From: Methylobacterium sp. GXS13
GTDB lineage: Bacteria > Pseudomonadota > Alphaproteobacteria > Rhizobiales > Beijerinckiaceae
Assembly: GCF_001455965.1 (NCBI RefSeq)
Contig: NZ_LKKO01000102.1
Coordinates: 62,001 to 126,000, forward strand
Direction of reading: 5' to 3'
DNA: 64,000 nt
Shown here: piece after piece, positions 16,858-25,284 of the stretch
Position numbering within the stretch: position 1 is the first letter of the stretch
How the letters are laid out: each line of letters starts with the position of its first letter
Made by a program: the position numbers and the translations under genes
Notes under the pieces: model-generated
The model's database searches: none
What the model saw: only the letters and a program-made list of their open reading frames with translations
What the model was told of the DNA's origin: nothing

Positions 16858-18423
16858 TCAGACCATCGATCGACCGATGGCGGCCTGCATCAGTGCGTCC
16901 ACCCGCCCCTCGTTCAGCCGCTCGGCCACGTAGGCCAGCCCCGCCTCTCCGCAGGCTCTGTTCAATTTCTCGTCGCCGTGTACCGCCGCGATCGCGTGCG
17001 CCAACCCCGCCGGTGTATCCGACACCAATCCCGCAAGCGGTTCAGGCAGACCCAGCCCCTCGGCAGCGGCCGGCGTGCACACGCACGGCACCCCCGCAGC
17101 AAGGCTGTCGAGCACCTTGCCCTTCACCCCCGCCCCGTAGGCCAGCGGCGCCACCGTCAGCCGCACCCGGTCGAACACGGACGCGAGCTCCGGCACATGT
17201 CCGACCGCTTCGACCCCGGGTCGCACCGCGGCCAAGGCCCGCACGCTGTCGGACATGCCGCTGCCGACCATCAGGCACGGGATCCGCGGGTCGAGCGTCG
17301 CCACCGCGGGCATTACGGCCTCGATCAGGAACAGGGCCGCATCGACGTTGGGCCGGTGCCGGTAGCTACCGATGAAGGCCAGCCCACGCCGCTCCGCGAA
17401 CGGTACGGCGGTCGGGCGCGATGTCACCGCCCAGGGTACGACGTGCACCCGCTCAGCGGGAACACGCCGGCGCAGCAGCGCTGCCTCGACCGCAGAGTGC
17501 GTGATCACCGCATCCGCGGCCTCAGCGGCCGTCAATTCCAGAAAGCGCAGGTGCCCGGCATAGGCTGCCAGATCGACGCGGCCCTCGACCTCGGCCTGTC
17601 GGGCGGTACGCAGGTGGTGCAGGTCGGCGACGCTGTAGACCAGTCGCGCGCCGCGCTGCGTATCGCGCGCGAGCTGGCTATAGCGCCCGGCGGTGTCGAT
17701 CCGGTGCAGGTACACCAGCGCGAAGGCGCCGGCGTTCCTGCGCAGCACCTCTTCGACCGTGGCGTACCACGGATGCAGGCAACAGGTGATGCCCTCAGCC
17801 TCGAGAGCCGCACCATCGGCCCAAAGATCTGTCGGCACGAAGGTGACGGCATACCCAAGCCGCCGCAGCGAGCGCATGTGCGACAGGATCGCGTTCGAGC
17901 CCGCGTCGCGCTCGGCCGAGGGCATCACGCTATCGATGACCAGGGCCCGGGGCCGGGACTGTCGCTCGGTCCCCTCGCCGTGCGGCTCGGCGCGAGCCCG
18001 GCGCAGCCGCTGCGTCGGGTCGAGCAGGAAGGCCAAGCGTCGATCCAACTCGGTTTCATCGACAGGCTCGGCCAGCGCGCATGCCAGCCGTTCCTGAAGG
18101 TCCTCATCGAACACTGCGACCGGATCGAGGGATCTGGGCGAGCCAGGCAGCATGGCGCCATCGCCCTCACGGCGCACCGCGATCGTGCAGCGGGCGAGCG
18201 CGGGCAGCGCGCCGGCGGGAAACGCGAAATCGAAGCCATACCGCCCGTGGCCGATGCCTGCGCGCACGAGATCCTCGCGGGGCCGGTCGGCGAGGCAGCG
18301 GCCCACCACCCGGCCATCGACCGAGACGAACACGCTCACGGGGGTGTCGGGAGCGGCGGTGTCCTGCGCCCAACCGATCATCTGCAGGCGCGAGAGCCGG
18401 TCGAGGTGTCCGCGCAGCGCCAT
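16858..18423 (-). CDS. Glycosyltransferase, GT4-like, with an N-terminal GWAxD domain
   Basis: About 521 residues from the ATG at 18421-18423 (a TTG directly before it is also in frame). Residues 15-75 are a small beta-rich module (MIGWAQDTAAP...VSVDGRVVG...GYGFDFAFP) also seen at the C-terminus of the Hint protein at 35.3-38.6 kb. From about residue 165 a GT-B fold begins (RALVIDSVMPSAERDAGSNA, the acceptor-side domain with SNAILSHMRSLRRLG), and the donor domain shows GLAFIGSYRHRPNVDAALFLI and APLAYGAGVKGKVLDSLAAG. It probably adds a sugar to a surface glycan. Its first ~170 codons are duplicated at 38574-39092. A decayed Hint fragment lies directly upstream. Confidence 0.88.
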   Translation of the reverse strand: MALRGHLDRLSRLQMIGWAQDTAAPDTPVSVFVSVDGRVVGRCLADRPREDLVRAGIGHGRYGFDFAFPAGALPALARCTIAVRREGDGAMLPGSPRSLDPVAVFDEDLQERLACALAEPVDETELDRRLAFLLDPTQRLRRARAEPHGEGTERQSRPRALVIDSVMPSAERDAGSNAILSHMRSLRRLGYAVTFVPTDLWADGAALEAEGITCCLHPWYATVEEVLRRNAGAFALVYLHRIDTAGRYSQLARDTQRGARLVYSVADLHHLRTARQAEVEGRVDLAAYAGHLRFLELTAAEAADAVITHSAVEAALLRRRVPAERVHVVPWAVTSRPTAVPFAERRGLAFIGSYRHRPNVDAALFLIEAVMPAVATLDPRIPCLMVGSGMSDSVRALAAVRPGVEAVGHVPELASVFDRVRLTVAPLAYGAGVKGKVLDSLAAGVPCVCTPAAAEGLGLPEPLAGLVSDTPAGLAHAIAAVHGDEKLNRACGEAGLAYVAERLNEGRVDALMQAAIGRSMV

Positions 18424-18622
18424 CAATCGTCCTCAGAGCTGCGCGGGATCGGATCGACTCAGGCGGCTGCGGCGATCGCGGCCTGGATCCGCAGCCTACC
18501 GGTCACCGCACCGTCGGTCGACCGACGGACCTCGACCGTGTGGACGGCCTCGGGTGCCCGCGGCAGCTTCAGGTCGAAGGCGTGGCAGCCGTAGCCGATG
18601 CCGGCGGCCTTCAGGTCGGCGC
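17906..18622 (-). repeat. Inverted ~715-bp duplication, left copy
   Basis: This segment matches 38377-39092 in opposite orientation. Homology begins within the Hint C-terminal coding sequence and ends in the glycosyltransferase gene at the codons for PSAERD, after which the two copies are unrelated. Scattered substitutions separate the copies, but both reading frames are largely preserved. This copy keeps the full glycosyltransferase and only the tail of the Hint gene. Confidence 0.85.
18422..18622 (-). pseudogene. C-terminal fragment of the Hint-domain surface protein
   Basis: The minus-strand frame (ADLKAAGIGYGCHAFDLKLP, then VHTVEVRRSTDGAVTGRLRI) is nearly identical to the last ~80 residues of the intact protein encoded at 35284-38619. 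It begins abruptly inside that domain and carries a TGA at 18459-18461 where the intact copy has CGA, and another TGA overlapping the glycosyltransferase start. It forms the gene-proximal half of the inverted duplication. It is a relic and not expressed as a functional protein. Confidence 0.8.
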
Positions 18623-19131
18623 GAGGGCGCGGCACCCGCACCGTTCATGCCCAAACATCAGCCGGGGCGAAACGGAAGGATGACTGGCGGATCACGTCCA
18701 GCGTTTTGCAGGTACCTGCTTCGTGCGGCCGCAGGCGCGGCTGAACTTCAGCGTATGGCCCGCCCACGACCGCTTCGACGAATGGTCACGGCGTGGCTTC
18801 TGTCGCTACCGCGACGCGCCCGCGCAGATCCGTGGACAAGCAGGAAAACATTCGGGCCTCCTTCTTTGAAAGCCACGCGTCGAATTATTGGCGCCCTACC
18901 CGTTGAGATCTCGAACACCTCAACACGGTCGGACCCCGCTTCCGCTGCGGTTGCGATCCCGGATGATGCTTGCAGGATTCGGTGCAGCACACGAAGGGTG
19001 AAGACGGCTCCTCGACCAGAAAATCGGGACGTGGTGGAGCCCCCCAATCCCGCGCACCCAAATTGGGTGCGCTTTGCGAAGGTCGGCCGTAACCTTGCTG
19101 TGTCCCGGAAGGGGACGTCGAGAGCTATAAG
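18623..19131. other. Intergenic region without recognisable gene
   Basis: About 500 bases between the Hint relic and the winged-helix gene. Short frames on both strands show no homology I can name and lack ribosome sites. Its only clear structure is the palindrome at 19053-19071, listed separately. Confidence 0.5.
19053..19071. promoter_or_regulatory. Perfect palindrome, probable operator of the downstream winged-helix gene
   Basis: CGCACCCAAATTGGGTGCG has 9-base arms around a single central base and lies about 60 bases before the ATG at 19132, a typical operator position. The same core, GCACCCA-3 bases-TGGRTGC, recurs inside the gene at 19652-19668 and 19775-19791. Autoregulation by the encoded winged-helix protein is an inference. 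Confidence 0.55.
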
Positions 19132-20073
19132 ATGTCGATCGTCGCACCGAACGAACCGCCCACCGCTTTTACACCGGACGCCTGGGCCCTGGCGATCATA
19201 CGCAACCGGGACGTGAAGAGATCAGCCGAGCATGTCGCCTGGTTGCTTTCGTCGGATGTCGCCTTCTCGACGGAGGGGTGCACAGCTGATGACGCAGATA
19301 TCGGCGCTCGGCTCTGTCTGGCTCCCAATAGCATCAAGAACGCGCTTCTTATTCTGCGCGTGCACGGCTTCATCACGTGGTCGCGCTGCAAAGTCGACGG
19401 CGCTCGCGTTCGTACGATCCGCCCCGCTTTTCCCCAATCGGAAACCGGTCTTGCTGGGACCAAGCCTCTGGATGGCGCTCCGGCCCCGATAGCTGTCGCC
19501 GCGCCTTCGCCTGTCGGGGACACGCCTCGGCGTCGACCTCGTCGATCCGATACGGCCGTCTGCCCGATGCCTGAACAGCTATCGGCTCAGACGGACGTGC
19601 CCGCCTCGCCTGATCACATCGCCCAGGAAATCGCCTGCACTCTCGCGGATTGCACCCAGAATGGATGCGATGCCGACCCGTCCCCCGGGGAACCTGAACC
19701 GAACGAAGATGCCGCCGACAGCACGATCGAATACGACATCTTGCGTGCGTTTCCTGATCCGCCGTCGTCGAACGGCACCCACGATGGGTGCGATGCCGGG
19801 GTGGTTCCGCAAATGGCCACCCTGCGTGGATCGAGGAAGCGCTACGACCGAAGCGTTCCTCTCTGGGTGCAAGCCACCGATGTCCAGCATGCCCGCGCCG
19901 CGTTCCATGCCGAGCGCCTGCCCTGGGATCCTCGTTGCGAGCACGATAGCTGCAGGTCGCCGTGGATCGCCTCGATCTGCGCTGAATCCGGGGCCGTATT
20001 CTGCGCCCAGCATACCGGGTACGCGGACCTTCCGGTTGCGCTAGCGCGATTTGGTCTCGATCGGCGGCGGTAG
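19132..20073 (+). CDS. Winged-helix domain protein of unknown function
   Basis: 313 residues. Residues 10-100 look like a winged helix: AEHVAWLLSSDVAFS, then ADIGARLCLAPNSIKNALLILRVHGFI as helix-turn-helix, and a wing (WSRCKVDGARVRTI). The middle (105-235) is Pro/Ala/Asp-rich and probably disordered. The C-terminus has several Cys/His residues (CEHDSCRSPWIASICAESGAVFCAQHTG) that could bind zinc. Two short peptide repeats, TQNGCDAD and THDGCDAG, are encoded by the palindromic DNA repeats within the gene. It precedes a tyrosine recombinase gene by 100 bases, so it may control or accompany it. A replication- or partition-related role on a mobile element is possible but unproven. Confidence 0.6.
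   Translation: MSIVAPNEPPTAFTPDAWALAIIRNRDVKRSAEHVAWLLSSDVAFSTEGCTADDADIGARLCLAPNSIKNALLILRVHGFITWSRCKVDGARVRTIRPAFPQSETGLAGTKPLDGAPAPIAVAAPSPVGDTPRRRPRRSDTAVCPMPEQLSAQTDVPASPDHIAQEIACTLADCTQNGCDADPSPGEPEPNEDAADSTIEYDILRAFPDPPSSNGTHDGCDAGVVPQMATLRGSRKRYDRSVPLWVQATDVQHARAAFHAERLPWDPRCEHDSCRSPWIASICAESGAVFCAQHTGYADLPVALARFGLDRRR
19652..19668. repeat. Operator-like repeat inside the winged-helix gene, copy 2
   Basis: GCACCCA-GAA-TGGATGC, one mismatch from a perfect palindrome, same core as the palindrome upstream of the gene. Confidence 0.5.
19775..19791. repeat. Operator-like repeat inside the winged-helix gene, copy 3
   Basis: GCACCCA-CGA-TGGGTGC, perfect 7-base arms, followed by CGATGCC as in copy 2. 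A half-site TGGGTGC also occurs near 19864. Confidence 0.5.
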
Positions 20074-20136
20074 CCGAGCGTTTTTCGTCAACCTCTGCCA
20101 GCCTCGTCCAAGGCGGATCTGAAACGACCGCCATTG

Positions 20137-20166
20137 CTGGCAGCCGTTACTGCCAGTCGCAGTAAC
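20137..20166. promoter_or_regulatory. Overlapping inverted repeats just before the recombinase gene
   Basis: CTGGCAG (20137-20143) pairs with CTGCCAG (20150-20156), and GTTACTG (20146-20152) pairs with CAGTAAC (20160-20166), interleaved within 30 bases and ending 7 bases before the first ATG. Such paired sites could be an operator or recombinase arm-type site controlling expression from this position. Confidence 0.4.
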
Positions 20167-20173
20167 GTGGGGG

Positions 20174-21163
20174 ATGACCAAAATGATCGGTGAAAACCAG
20201 ACCCGTACGCCGGAGACGGAACGGGATTTTCTCAAACGTGCCGATAATCTCGCGAGGACGGCGGCGGTGGAGCTCGGACTGCCAGGCGAGTACACTCCGT
20301 TCGATAAAGTCGTCGAATGGTTTCAAGGTTCGGATTTCAGATGGAAACCGTCGACGATCCGGGTGTATCGAGCCGCCATCCGTTGTGCTTTGGAGAATGC
20401 CTGCAAAAACCCGGATGCCTACGAGGGGGCAGGCGCGGCTTTGGCACGATTGAACGCCGAACCGGCGCGTCCCATGCCTGCCAAGGGCGCGAAACGCAGA
20501 ACGAGTGCGCGGAAGCGGAAGTCGGCCAGCATCGCCGAGATGAGGGAGATCTCTAATGTGTTGCTGCAATCGCAGCACCGGTATGCTCGTCTAGCCAGCC
20601 ACATGCTTTGTCTCGGTACCGAACTCGGCTTGCGTCCGACTGAATGGTCGACCGCCCGCCTGGAGGGAACCACTCTGGTGGTGACGAACGCCAAGGCCAC
20701 CAATTCGCGTGCGAACGGCGAGGTCCGCCACCTCGAGTTGAGCGATCTCACGCCCAATCACGCCACCATGGTCAAAGAGCTGCTCGCGATGATCGAGGCG
20801 GCTCTGGAGACCAGCACTTGGGTCAAGATCGCCGCGGGCATCCGGCATTTGTGCTCGTGGGCATCCGCGAAAGCAGCCATTGCGGTGCCGTCGTTGCGGG
20901 GGGCGAAGATCAGCCCCTATACGACCCGCCACATCGCCGCTGCACGCGCCAAGGTTGTGATGGATGAGGCCGGCGTCGCCGCGTTTCTCGGACACAACTC
21001 GACGCGAACCGCTCAATCCCACTACGCCCGCAAGCGCACAGCGACGGGTTGGGCGCCTACGAGGGTCGGAGTCGATCCCTCTCAAGTTAAGACGGTCCGG
21101 CGGACGTACCGGGCAAGGGGCGAGAAGCTCACATCCACCTCACCCAAGCCGCCCAAGATCTGA
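20174..21163 (+). CDS. Tyrosine recombinase / integrase family protein
   Basis: 329 residues from 20174; an ATG at 20183 is better spaced from the GGGGG at 20169-20173 and may be the real start. Residues about 10-120 form a core-binding helical domain, then the catalytic domain: Arg I in ELGLRPTEWSTA, the second box TTRHIAAARAK, and GHNSTRTAQSHYARK with the nucleophilic Tyr. The first His of the usual HxxR box is replaced (YTTRH), which occurs in divergent members. It would catalyse site-specific recombination, here perhaps of the neighbouring element. No tRNA or obvious attachment repeats flank it. Confidence 0.8.
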   Translation: MTKMIGENQTRTPETERDFLKRADNLARTAAVELGLPGEYTPFDKVVEWFQGSDFRWKPSTIRVYRAAIRCALENACKNPDAYEGAGAALARLNAEPARPMPAKGAKRRTSARKRKSASIAEMREISNVLLQSQHRYARLASHMLCLGTELGLRPTEWSTARLEGTTLVVTNAKATNSRANGEVRHLELSDLTPNHATMVKELLAMIEAALETSTWVKIAAGIRHLCSWASAKAAIAVPSLRGAKISPYTTRHIAAARAKVVMDEAGVAAFLGHNSTRTAQSHYARKRTATGWAPTRVGVDPSQVKTVRRTYRARGEKLTSTSPKPPKI

Positions 21164-21273
21164 CGCGAGCGACACCGGCCCGGACAGATCGATGCCATAG
21201 CAGCCTTGCGAATTTCAAGCTCAGGGCGAAGCGATCCTCCCAGTCTCTCCCCGGATCTCGCAGACCGGCCATC

Positions 21274-21324
21274 GATCTGGCGCCGCGACGCTTCCTACGA
21301 GCGTCGCGGCGCCAGATCTCTTTT
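21274..21324 (+). terminator. Perfect 19-bp hairpin terminator
   Basis: Arms 21274-21292 and 21300-21318 are exactly complementary with a TCCTACG loop, followed by TCTTTT. It lies between the recombinase gene (plus strand) and the end of the secretion adaptor gene (minus strand), so it can end transcripts from both sides, best on the plus strand where the T-tract is. Confidence 0.85.
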
Positions 21325-21570
21325 CGCTGGCAGCTCATACAAGTCGCTACGGCTGTTGGCCGGCTCCGAGCGGATCGGGTGGTCTGCGAGCCGAAGCGAT
21401 GGGCGATCCCGGACCCAGGCGTCCGCAGCCGTACTCGATCGCGGACACAGGGATGCAGACGTCCTGCGCGAAGCGGTGCAGGACCATGCGCTGGAGGCCC
21501 CAGCTGACCCGGACGCGGTTCCGGTTCTCTCCAGGCCGCGAGATGGGGTAACTTCGTTGGCGTCCGTTCC

Positions 21571-22926
21571 CTAGCGTTCGCGCCATGCCTTGGCGATTTG
21601 ATCCGAGAGCGGTTTGATCAGGTAGCTCAGCGCCGAGCGCTCGCCGCTTTGGATATAGGCGTCCGCCGGCATCCCGGGGACGAGCCGCACCCCGCCCAGG
21701 CGTGCCAGATCGGCCGCGGTGAGGGCGATGCGTACCGTGTAGAAGCTCGCGCCTGTCTTGGCATCCTGGCTGATATCGGCGGAAACGCGGGTGAGCTCGC
21801 CGTCGATCTCCGGGGTTGTACGCGCGTTGAAAGCGGGAAAGCGAACCAAGACCCGCTGACCGAGATGGACGCTGTCGATGTCATGCGGCTGGATGCGGGC
21901 TTCGACCAGCAGCCGATCGGCGTCGGGAACGATCAACATGGCGGGCTCGCTCGGCGTCACCAAGCCGCCGACCGTATGGACACTCATCTGGTGTACGGTT
22001 CCGTCCTGCGGTGCCCGCAGCTCGATGCGTTTGAGCAGATCCTCGGCGGCGACGCGCTTCTCGACGAGTTCCGACCATTTCGCCCGGATCTCGCCCAGAT
22101 CCTTGCCGACCTCGGTACGCATGTCGCCGTCGATCTGTAGGATCTGCAACTCGGTCTCGGCGATCCGCCCGCGGGCCGACGCGGTGGAGGCCGTGAGCTG
22201 GCCCCGCTCCCCTTCCAAGCGTGTCGCGTCCCGTTCAAGCGCCGTGACGCGCGACAGGGGGACGAGATTCTTTGCGTAGAGGTTGCGAACGCCTGCAAGC
22301 TCGTCTTTGATAAGCGCGATCTCACGCGTCTTGGCGGCAGCCTGCTCGATCAGCCCAGCGATCTCTTCCTGGAGCTGATTGACGCGCTCCCGCATCTGAG
22401 CGCGTTGCCCTTCGCGGCCAGCCAAGCGGGCCTTGTACAACCGCGTCTCACCCTCGAGTAGATGGGCTACATCAGGTTCGCTCGCCGCCCGCGCGCCGCT
22501 GCCGGGCGGGATGGCGAGCGACGGCGCGCCGTCGCGTTCGGCTTCGTCGCGCGCCCGACGCACCGTGAGCTCGTCCAACGCCTTGAGCACGATATCCAGG
22601 TTGGCGCGTGTCTGCGTTTCGTCGAGGCGCACGAGCACGTCGCCGGCCTTCACGTGCGAGCCGTCCTGGACATAGAGCGCGCCGACGACCCCACCGGTCG
22701 GGTGCTGGACCTTCTTCACATCCGTTTCGACCACCACTTGGCCCGGCGCGATCACCGCGCCGGCGATCTGAGTGACGGAAGCCCAGCCGCCGATCCCGAG
22801 GACGAGAGCCAGCGACAGACCGATGCCGAGGAGAAGATGGGCCCGGATCGAGCGGGCGGTGACGTCGACCGGTTCGGGTGGTGCCCCGAGATGGATGTCG
22901 GGTGCGAGGATGGATCCCAAGCTCAT
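21571..22926 (-). CDS. Type I secretion membrane-fusion protein, HlyD/PrtE family
   Basis: 451 residues from the ATG overlapping the ABC transporter stop (TGATG at 22924-22928). A short cytosolic tail, one membrane helix (about residues 33-52, LLLGIGLSLALVLGIGGWASV), a lipoyl half (VVVETDVKKVQHPTGGVVG), long coiled-coil hairpin (about 150-280), second lipoyl half (LRAPQDGTVHQMSVHTVGG) and beta-barrel domain. Length and layout are those of HlyD-family adaptors. It links the ABC transporter to an outer-membrane TolC channel, not encoded here. Translationally coupled to the transporter. The FecR/VCBS protein at 27.7-31.7 kb is the likely substrate. Confidence 0.93.
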   Translation of the reverse strand: MSLGSILAPDIHLGAPPEPVDVTARSIRAHLLLGIGLSLALVLGIGGWASVTQIAGAVIAPGQVVVETDVKKVQHPTGGVVGALYVQDGSHVKAGDVLVRLDETQTRANLDIVLKALDELTVRRARDEAERDGAPSLAIPPGSGARAASEPDVAHLLEGETRLYKARLAGREGQRAQMRERVNQLQEEIAGLIEQAAAKTREIALIKDELAGVRNLYAKNLVPLSRVTALERDATRLEGERGQLTASTASARGRIAETELQILQIDGDMRTEVGKDLGEIRAKWSELVEKRVAAEDLLKRIELRAPQDGTVHQMSVHTVGGLVTPSEPAMLIVPDADRLLVEARIQPHDIDSVHLGQRVLVRFPAFNARTTPEIDGELTRVSADISQDAKTGASFYTVRIALTAADLARLGGVRLVPGMPADAYIQSGERSALSYLIKPLSDQIAKAWRER

Positions 22927-24680
22927 CAAGCGACCTCCCGGAGCGGCGTTGTCTCGTCGGGAGCCGGACCCTGATGCAGGACGCGCGCGAGCACTTGATC
23001 CTTGGGCCCGAACGCCCGTACGCGTCCGTCGGCTACCGCGAGCACCATGTCGACGCCGGCCAGCGCCGAGGGGCGATGGGCGACGACGATGCAGATTCCG
23101 CCGCGCAGGCGCACCCCGAGGATGGCCCGGGTCAGCGCGAGCTCTCCCTCGGCGTCGAGATTGGCGTTGGGTTCGTCGAGGACCACCAGAAACGGGTCGC
23201 GGTAGAGCGCCCGCGCCAAGCCGATGCGCTGGCGTTGTCCGGCCGACAGACCCGCCCCCCCCTCCCCGAGCGCGGTATCGTAGCCGCGCGGGAGGCGTAG
23301 GATCAGATCGTGGACACCGCCTGCACGCGCGGCAGCGACCACCGCCTCTGGCGACGCATCCGGCTCGAACCGGGCGATGTTCTCGGCGATCGTACCTGCA
23401 AACAACGCGATCTCCTGAGAGAGATAGCCGAGGTGCTGCCCGAGGCTTGCGCTCGTCCATTGATCCAGACTCGCACCGTCGAGCCGGACGGCTCCGCGCA
23501 TCGGCGGCCAGACGCCGACGAGGGCCCGTGCCAGCGACGACTTGCCGGACGCGGACGGACCGATGATGCCCAAGCCCTGTCCCGCCCCCACCGAAAAGGT
23601 CGCGCCCTGGATCACACAGCGCCCGTTTCCGGGCAGTACGAGGCTCACGTCCTCGACGGACAGGCTGGCCGCTGGGGCGGGCAGACGGTGCGGAAGAGCC
23701 TCCGGGGGAACGCGGGCCAATCCGGCGGCGAGCCGTCCCCAGGCTTGCCGAGCCGCGACGAAGCCCTTCCAGTTGGCGATCGTGAGTTCTGCCGGGGCCA
23801 GCGCTCGTGAAACGAGGATCGAGGCGGCGACGATGATCCCGCCGGTCGCCTCTCCGCGGATGACGAGCCAAGCGCCGATCGCCAGAACGCCCGATTGCAA
23901 GGCCGTGCGAAGCGTCCGTGCGACGTTGCTGAGGAGGCCGGTCGTATCGGAGGTCGCCAGCACCGTATCGCCGTAACCCCTATTGGCGGAGCACCACCGG
24001 ACTATGAGACGCTCCCGCATTCCGAGCGCGGCCACAGCTTCGGCGTTTCTCCGCGCGGCTTCGGCGAGTCCGAGGCGGGTGGCACCGTGCGCGGTCGAGG
24101 CCCGGAGAGGATCGCGGGTCGCGTGCTCCGACAGCACGGCGATGGCGGCGAGCGCCGCACTCATCGCCAGCGCTGCAGCGCCGATCAGGGGATGGAACAG
24201 GAAACAGATGGCGAGGTACACCGGTATCCACGGGAGATCGAACAGGGCGCCGGGACCCGATCCGCTCAGGAAGGCGCGCAGCGTATCGAGATCGCGCAGC
24301 GGCAGGAGGCCTTCCCCGAGCGTCGACGCGTCCGCTGGGGCCGCGCCCGGCGGTGACCTGAGGGGCGCGCGGAGAATGAGTTCGAGGATGCGCCGCCCCA
24401 GAGCTTGATCGAGCAACGCACCGGTACGAGCCAGGATGCGGCCGCGCAGGATCTCCAACCCGCCCTGGAACGCATAGAGGAGCAAGGCGAGCGCGATCAG
24501 ACCAACCAGTGTCGGCAGCGAACGGCTCGGCAGCACCCGATCGTAGACTTCCAACATGAAGAAGGAGCCGGTCAGCATGAGCAGATTGATGAGACCGCTC
24601 AGCAGCGCGACGCCGAGGAAGCCCGCGCGACAGCGCCTGAGCGCTCCGGAGACTTCACAGGCGACATGCGATTTAGACAC
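22926..24680 (-). CDS. Type I secretion ABC transporter (permease-ATPase), PrtD family
   Basis: 584 residues. Membrane domain with helices near 20-45, 58-72, 148-185 and 260-295; ATPase domain from about 338 with Walker A GPSASGKS at 374-381, Q-loop SQEIALF, signature LSAGQRQ at 478-484, Walker B FLVVLDEP at 497-504 and switch His in VVAHRPS. There is no N-terminal peptidase C39 or CLD domain, so it is the PrtD/HasD class that recognises a C-terminal uncleaved signal. Overlaps the adaptor gene by one base and diverges from the cyclase/adhesin genes. Confidence 0.93.
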   Translation of the reverse strand: MSKSHVACEVSGALRRCRAGFLGVALLSGLINLLMLTGSFFMLEVYDRVLPSRSLPTLVGLIALALLLYAFQGGLEILRGRILARTGALLDQALGRRILELILRAPLRSPPGAAPADASTLGEGLLPLRDLDTLRAFLSGSGPGALFDLPWIPVYLAICFLFHPLIGAAALAMSAALAAIAVLSEHATRDPLRASTAHGATRLGLAEAARRNAEAVAALGMRERLIVRWCSANRGYGDTVLATSDTTGLLSNVARTLRTALQSGVLAIGAWLVIRGEATGGIIVAASILVSRALAPAELTIANWKGFVAARQAWGRLAAGLARVPPEALPHRLPAPAASLSVEDVSLVLPGNGRCVIQGATFSVGAGQGLGIIGPSASGKSSLARALVGVWPPMRGAVRLDGASLDQWTSASLGQHLGYLSQEIALFAGTIAENIARFEPDASPEAVVAAARAGGVHDLILRLPRGYDTALGEGGAGLSAGQRQRIGLARALYRDPFLVVLDEPNANLDAEGELALTRAILGVRLRGGICIVVAHRPSALAGVDMVLAVADGRVRAFGPKDQVLARVLHQGPAPDETTPLREVA

Positions 24681-24780
24681 CGGCCCACCTCGAAATTCGG
24701 CCCGCCGACGACCCTCGTCGACCCGTTCCGGTGGTGGGTAACAAAGATCAAGGGACTATTAACCGTGTTGTGAAAATCTC

Positions 24781-24816
24781 GGTTCAGGGACGAAATAGGG
24801 TCCTATCTCGATGAAC
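24781..24816. promoter_or_regulatory. Nested inverted repeats in the divergent promoter region
   Basis: GGTTCA (24781-24786) pairs with TGAACC (24811-24816), enclosing ATAGG-GT-CCTAT (24795-24806). The site sits 8 bases before the plus-strand ATG at 24824 and about 100 bases before the transporter start on the other strand. It could be an operator for one or both transcription units. Visual pattern only. Confidence 0.3.
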
Positions 24817-24823
24817 CGGCTCC

Positions 24824-25243
24824 ATGTTCCGTATTCCATTCCCACGAGCGACGGCGTTGCTCACCGTCTTCGCCCTCACCGCGTTCCTCGGTAACAAGGT
24901 CGGGTGGTGCGCGAGTGCCATCGAGCGCGCAGGGCTCACGGAGGCAAATCGAGCCGCCCAGGCGCGGATGGATGCGTTCCAGGCGCGCCAGCAGGTTTCC
25001 GCCGAGCGAATCATCCGCTCGATCTGCATCGGTTGCCTGCCCGTCGTTCACGTCACCATTCCACGGACGGTCGATCGGTCGGGTGCCGGGGGCGGCACAG
25101 AGGCTGCGACGGCGACATCCGATGCCGCCAAGCCTCGCAAGCATCCTCGACAGATGGTCGCCGGCTCACAGCATCGGCGCATCGGACTGCGGTCCCTGCA
25201 ACGGATCCTGCTCGCCGGCCTGATCGTCCCGGACGAGGACTAA
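24824..25243 (+). CDS. Small exported hypothetical protein
   Basis: 139 residues. The N-terminus looks like a signal peptide or anchor (FRIPFPRATALLTVFALTAFLG), then a helical stretch (EANRAAQARMDAFQARQQVSAERIIRSICIGCLP) with two Cys spaced CIGC. The rest is basic. No family recognised. It lies directly between the divergent secretion genes and the cyclase gene and is likely part of the same regulon. No good ribosome site decides the start. Confidence 0.5.
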   Translation: MFRIPFPRATALLTVFALTAFLGNKVGWCASAIERAGLTEANRAAQARMDAFQARQQVSAERIIRSICIGCLPVVHVTIPRTVDRSGAGGGTEAATATSDAAKPRKHPRQMVAGSQHRRIGLRSLQRILLAGLIVPDED

Positions 25244-25284
25244 GGCGATCGTGCGCGTCGGATGATCCTCGCCCATCCAGGCGA

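Noticed and set aside
16627..18594. 655-residue plus-strand open frame
   Set aside because: Lies over the glycosyltransferase gene on the other strand, whose GT motifs are clear; shadow of high-GC coding DNA.
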